Part shown: one piece after another, positions 58,501 through 64,000 of the stretch
Layout: each line of letters opens with the position of its first letter
Position numbering within the stretch: the first letter of the stretch is position 1
DNA from: Eupeodes corollae
Taxonomy: Eukaryota > Arthropoda > Insecta > Diptera > Syrphidae
Direction of reading: 5' to 3'
DNA: 64,000 nt
NCBI RefSeq assembly: GCF_945859685.1
Contig: NC_079148.1
Coordinates: 25,989,946 to 26,053,945, forward strand
Program-made: the position numbers and the translations under genes
Notes under the pieces: model-generated
What the model saw: the letters and a program-made list of their open reading frames with translations, nothing else
Told to the model about the DNA's origin: nothing
The model's database searches: none

Positions 58501-61500
58501 TAAGCACATCAAGATAAATAAATCTTTTTTTATATCGTGTGAACGTCTCGACTGAAGAAAACGATCACGATTAAATTTTATTGTTAGATCCTTCTCGATC
58601 ATTATTTAAAAATTGAAATCACGATTGGAGTATAAAAGTAAACAAGCTCAATTGTTTTCCATATTTCATGTCATATTTCTAAATAGCATAAGCATATCAC
58701 GATTTGAAACTTTCTAGTATGAATGTACCTTAAAAAAATGTCTGTCATATGCTTAGCTTTTTGTCAAAACAGTATCTTTTCTACTCAGTTGTCATCTTTT
58801 TTTTCTGTTTTTGTGTCAAAAGTCATTGGTACTTTCCACGAATTCAATTAATTAAAACTTAATCGAAACTTTTATTTTCTGAATTTTGAAATGCTTTCAT
58901 AAAATATCTCTCAAAGTTTTTATTTGAACTTTTAAAAACAACAAAAAATAAAAGAAGAAAACTAAAAAGACAAAGTAATTAATATTTGATTCGATTTTCT
59001 TCTCAGCAAGAAAACTTTTCAACTTTGGATACACAATAATATCTACGTTCACTTTACGCTGTAGAATATTTTTACACAAAAGTAAGGTTAAGGGTTGTCT
59101 TCTTATATAGACTATCCACCAAATGCTTACACCTAGAAAAAGAACAAACTATATATATCTGACAATGGCAATGGCTGTTAATTAACCCTAAAGATATAAC
59201 AGCTTCTTTCAATCCTACGCTTTTGGCGATTGTGTTCACTTTACTTCACTTCACTGGAGCTCAATAAGTGAAATTTTGTTGTTGTTCTATGAAGATGCAC
59301 CTTAATGCAGAAAGAGCAAGGATTCCTTTGTAAAGAACAGATACAGTACTGTGGTTGATAAGATGGCGATACCTTTTTTGACATAAAGTAACATTGTCTG
59401 ACGTTTTTCAAATTTGACAATAAGTGAATGGAACTCATCGCTAAAAGTCAAATAAAGTTTGCTCCGACTTGCTTTGAAACAATTTAAGCCGAACTTATTT
59501 GTAGATAGACTGTAAAAACGAATTAATCAAATAACAAACGTCAGCTGTCAAACCAACTGTCAACGGTTTCAGTGCACAATCTCACTTCTAATTGCATTTT
59601 GACTAATTAAAACTTCCAATTAACATTTTTAAACGGTGCAAAAGTGATCTATTGATAAAACGATCAGCAAACCAAATCCCAATCATTCGATAAAAAAAAA
59701 ACAGTTAAAGAAGACATTTTTCACATGTCACTGTAGGTTTATAAAGTGAAAAGAAAATACTGCATCAGACACACTCGAACACATTTTATCTTCTATTGCA
59801 AGACAACTAAGCTAAAAAGTTTCATAGTCTTTTGAGAGTTCTTTCTTCTACTTTAACTTAGAGTTTCCTCTTTATTTTTTTTCTTCTTCTTGATTTAGTT
59901 TTTGTTTCTAAGAGGAAAAAACAACAGTTAAAAATAAAAAGGAATATTATTTCTATCAAAGAAATGGAAGCTCCCCTTTTTCCACCATTCAAAAATAATT
60001 CCACGGTGGACGACGACGACGACGTTGGAGACGCCATCGTTGTTGTTGTTTTTGTTCGTCGTCGCAGTCCTCTGCCAATTTTACAATGTGAAAGTTTTCC
60101 GTTTTCATTATGATAAACATCTTTCCCTGAAGCTTAAGGTATATACTCGTTTGCACCCCTCCCGTTCTATTTCCAAATAGTGAAAGAAGATAAAATATAC
60201 ATTGAACAGTTCCTTTTTTTTTGTGTTGCTTTTTGAAACATTTTATTTAACTACTTCTTCACGAATCTTTTTGTTCTTCTTGGCGTTTTTCTCAAGGATT
60301 CTTCATTCCTTCAATTTTGAACAGTGTCGGAATTTCTATACAACATTATCAGGCCTGTTTTATAGAAAATGCAAAGGGCCGAATAAACTGAGCTGAATCC
60401 AACTGTCAAATTTTAAATATGGTGTGAATGCAGATAGTGTTGCCAGGTTGTAGAAAAAATGGTGTGTTTATTTTATTAATTGAAATTACAGACTATTTTA
60501 AGAAAAACAAAAAGATTCATAGATAATTTCTTAAATTGCCTCGAACTTATTTCGGTCCTGATTTTCCTATTCACCATTGCCGCCCCCACAAAGGACTTTT
60601 TATGGTATAAACTTCCTTCTCATCTCATGCAATTGTCTATACTCTTGGCAAGTATAATAACATTTTTTCTTTTAACTTGCACTTTGCTTTTATCCTTGAA
60701 ACACGGGAAATAAGAGAAAGATACTTGGGTGGCTGGGATTTTAATGAAAGTTTCATTAGGCAAACAACTCTTGGATGCTGCGTTTTCCAAAAAAAAATAA
60801 AACCAAGGAAAAGAAAAATAAATTCTCTGTATATTTTTGTTGTCTCTTGTTTTTCTTAGATTAAGTTTTTCTTTTTTGTATTTTATTTCTTGGATTTAGT
60901 TTAGCTTGTTTATTTTTGGATCTTTTTTCTTGTCTTAGTTTAATTTTGTTTTTTTTTTTTTCTCGCTAAGGGAATTAAGTTAAAATGCGATTATAATTGC
61001 ATAAAAGTTGAAAAAGAAAAAAAGTATAAAAGAACAACAATTTTGATTTAATTGCTCATTAAGATAGTTTACGCTTCATAATAAATTAATTGGATAAATA
61101 ATTAAGCAAACAAAAAATTAAGTGCTTTTATAAACTGAGTCAAACTTTTTTATTTTCTTTAACACGGTAAATATTCTAGAATTTAGCTTAAGGTATATTT
61201 ATTCAATGTTTTTATTAAATGGAATGCTTTAAGAGTTAAAAAGGCTCAGTGACCCAGTCTTTGCTTGCAAAACTTGCACATACAACTTTGCAATCAATGC
61301 GAAGCAACTTTTTGTTGCAGTTTGTTGTATCTTTACAATGAAAAGGATATAACGGAACGCACTCAAAACATTCAAAGACAAAGATTTTCTTTCAGTTGCC
61401 AAGTGATGAAACATTATTCATTATTTTTCACAAGAAACAATGCAAAAAAGTCAACCTAAATGCGAACATCAATAACGAGCAACTTTTTGTTGCGATTTTC

Positions 61501-64000
61501 ACGTGCGTGCGTCGTTGGTTTGATGAGAATATTATTGCGAACATTTGACTCATCTTTTACAAAAAGTGTACAAAACTCTTAGCAGCTGGTATGCAACCAA
61601 CTTTTTGTTACTGGAACAGTGATGCTGTCAAAGTTTCACCTAAACAAACATTCGCAGCAAAAAGTTGCAATCAGGTGTCAAAATGAGTTATTCGATGTTT
61701 TTATTAAATGGAATGCTTTAAGAAAGAGTTAAAAAGGCTCAGTGACACAGTCTTTGCATGCAAAACTTGCACATAAAACTTTGCAATCAATGCGCAGCAA
61801 CTTTTTGTTGCAGTTTGTTGTATCTTTACAACGAAAAGGATGTAGCGGAACGCACTCAAAACATTCAAAGACAAAAATTTTCTTTCAGTTGCCAAGTGAT
61901 GAAACATTATTAATTATATTTCACAAAAAAACAATGCTCAAAAGTCAGTCTAAATGCGAACATCAATAACGAGCAACTTTTTGTTGCGATTTTCACGTGC
62001 GTGCGTCGTTGGTTTGATGAGAATGTTATTGCGAACATTTGACTCATCTTTTACAAAAAGTGTACAAAAATCTTAGTAGCTGGTATGCAACCAACTTTTT
62101 GTTGCTGGAACATAGGTGTTGTCAAAGTTTCACCTAAACAAACAATCGCAGCAAAAAGTTGCAATCATCTGTCAAAATGAGTAAATGCAACTTTTCGTTG
62201 CTAAACGACTGTGCTTTCGATCATTTCGCTGAATTTTGTTGCATAATACCAATGCCACATCTGAAGCAAATTTAAGGCTAGTGGGAATCACAGAATTCGG
62301 GAGTAAACTCTGGAAGTAAAAGGTAACCCTTAACGACCTAATCTACTAATTATTTCTAGCTTCTTCTGTGCATTTCACACCTAAACGCTTCCAAAAGAAT
62401 AAAACATGTCAAGTGTTCCTGTACAATTATATGAAGGTAATTATTATAATAAACTAATTCAGAAGATTTTAATCTCATCTGTGTCCAAAAGTCTCTAGTT
62501 CACACTTCGGTGGTTCAAAAAATTATACTATTATGTATGTAAGGCCTAATTCCAGCAGCTAATGCATGATAATCATAAAAAAGAGGATCTCAACTCTAGG
62601 TATATGAATGTAAGGAACCTACGTGTGGAGAAGGCTTGTCATTGTCATGTCATTTCTTCCCCTCCTCTACTGCAACGGAGGAGGCACTCGAGCGGAGAGC
62701 TTCAAAACATCAAGACTGAATGAAAAAAAAAATTAAATATTTTGCTTGCTTTCTGACAGTTGTGTACATAGTTGGTGTGCCTTTCGTATGTTGATTGATG
62801 CGACGAAGGCAGCGGCGGAGGTGGTAGCGACGACGACGACGGCAGCGTTGTGTACTACATGTTGCATTAATCCCCGTAATTACGCGGTAATTTCCATTTG
62901 AATTACAGATAATTACCTTAATCTGTATGCAAATTGCGAGTAACAAAGTGTCAATTAACTCGAATAATAAATCAAATGGAATTCCACATGATGACGACCG
63001 ACATTGTCAACGCACGACGACGAAGCTGACGCTGACGACGACGAACGACGCGATGTATTAAGATTCATACACAAGCGGTATAAGTCATCCATCCTAAATT
63101 AGTCAATTATTTTGTAGTTTTTTTTTGTATTTCTCTTCAAAATGGTATCCAAAACACCTGAAGGGGTAAGCAGCGCCAGCAGCGTAGGCATAGATAGGTG
63201 CATTAAGAAAGCGTAGCCGCGGCGCGACAACTCTGTCATGTTAGATAACCCGACAAGATATGATATTCTTGAGCATACAACTACGGGCCCAATTACCATG
63301 TCTTGTTTGATGTTGTGTGATTTCGCATCCAAAAGACGTTGCAGTCGCTTCGGCCTGCGCGGCGGCTAGTGGATAGCGGTTAAGTCTTAGCATAGCAAAA
63401 AGGAAAAGCACACACGCCATCATCAGCCCAGACACATTACTCCGATTCGATTACAAATGATTGTGAGAAGTTTGCATGTAAAATGCAAATTGAAAATCAA
63501 TTTAATCGAACACAACCGAACTAGCGGCGGTGAAAAGTGAGGCGCAGAACGCAAAGCGGCAAGGCGCAGCTATGTAGGCTGAAGTTCTATACTCTAAAGA
63601 TATGCAAACATGGTTACCTCGTTCGTCGTAGGTAGGTATATAGTGCCACACCAAACCGACATCGAGTCGCACCAACGTGCGAAGCACATAAGCATGCCCC
63701 AACACAACAAGCACGGCAAGCTGGCAGGCTTGGAAGACTGGCAGCAGGCACAGGCACACAAACATCACACATCTCACATGCAGTGAAGTGCCAGTGCCTG
63801 GCCTGTGTCGCTCACCGCTCTTGGCAAGCTCAATAATTAAAGTGTCCAAGGAGTGCATTTACAAGCTGTGCGGCGACTTGACTTCGAAGTGACTATTAAA
63901 AATAATTGAATGTTGTTAAACAGCCATCGTTATCTTTGCGTTAGCATATCATTTAGAGAGAAAGAGCCACAGCCACAGTCAAGTCAAAGCCAAGTCAAGC
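55518..64000 (-). other. Probable upstream intron of Atrophin
   Basis: No exon on the minus strand could be supported, although Atrophin must continue upstream of the TTTCAG acceptor at 55518. Notable contents are GAC/CGA trinucleotide-rich stretches (60005-60065, 62800-62850, 63000-63055), a less AT-rich last kilobase, and the tandem duplication at 61202-62180. The minus-strand open frames near 63.1-63.9 kb have no recognisable motifs. Confidence 0.5.
61202..62180. repeat. Tandem duplication, ~490 bp unit, with GCAACTTTTTGTTGC motifs
   Basis: Two units (about 61202-61690 and 61691-62180) are near-identical with a period of 489-494 bp. Each contains two exact copies of the near-palindrome GCAACTTTTTGTTGC (61304, 61479, 61797, 61973) plus the inverse GCAAAAAGTTGC and diverged versions. 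A further variant occurs at about 62189. The similar 61-67-codon minus-strand frames in each unit are side effects. Confidence 0.85.

Noticed and set aside
60480..60713. 77-codon frame with two hydrophobic stretches, looking like a small membrane protein
   Set aside because: Hydrophobic frames are common in T-rich DNA; there is no homologue I recognise and no supporting gene signals.
63502..63858. 118-codon minus-strand frame and its neighbours in the GC-richer last kilobase
   Set aside because: No domain, repeat or splice pattern fits Atrophin or another gene; composition alone can keep the frame open.

Overview
The window is animal, almost certainly insect and most likely dipteran, nuclear DNA. 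It is strongly AT-rich, its genes have short exons with GT-AG introns, and the recognisable proteins are insect types: a ZAD C2H2 zinc-finger protein, insect-style microsomal glutathione S-transferases and a glutamine-rich Atrophin. No bacterial or organellar signal was seen. The species cannot be fixed from the sequence.

Layout. 1-5 kb: transposon debris (a Tc1-like fragment, a hairpin MITE, and the 3' end of a LINE with an RNase H domain). 5.19 kb: a tRNA-Thr(CGT) gene. 6.1-8.2 kb: the tail of an RTE-like LINE, then a ZAD zinc-finger gene on the minus strand. 8.76-11.37 kb: a composite TIR element carrying an unrecognised pair of overlapping reading frames. 12-14.3 kb: Harbinger and LINE relics. 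14.9-29.6 kb: two tandem MAPEG/microsomal GST genes on the plus strand. They share the same intron phases, and their first introns (4.9 and 8.2 kb) are filled with nested transposons. 29.9-30.8 kb: an axonemal dynein light chain 1 gene on the minus strand, convergent with the second GST gene. 31.8-39.5 kb: a cluster of PIF/Harbinger elements, a SINE that appears split by one of them, and an unclassified transposon relic. 39.5-55.5 kb: the C-terminal nine coding exons (1474 codons) of Atrophin/Grunge on the minus strand. 55.5-64 kb: no supported exon, probably the large upstream intron of Atrophin, with a 0.49 kb tandem duplication near 61.2-62.2 kb.

The host genes have no common pathway. The GST pair is a simple tandem duplication (membrane detoxification), DNAL1 is a ciliary motor subunit and Atrophin is a nuclear corepressor. 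The unusual content is in the mobile DNA: at least five PIF/Harbinger copies or relics (several with the paired Myb-like gene or the same intron position), and a three-level nest of Tigger in Helitron in minisatellite. An orphan, compositionally foreign ORF pair also lies inside two concentric inverted-repeat boundaries.
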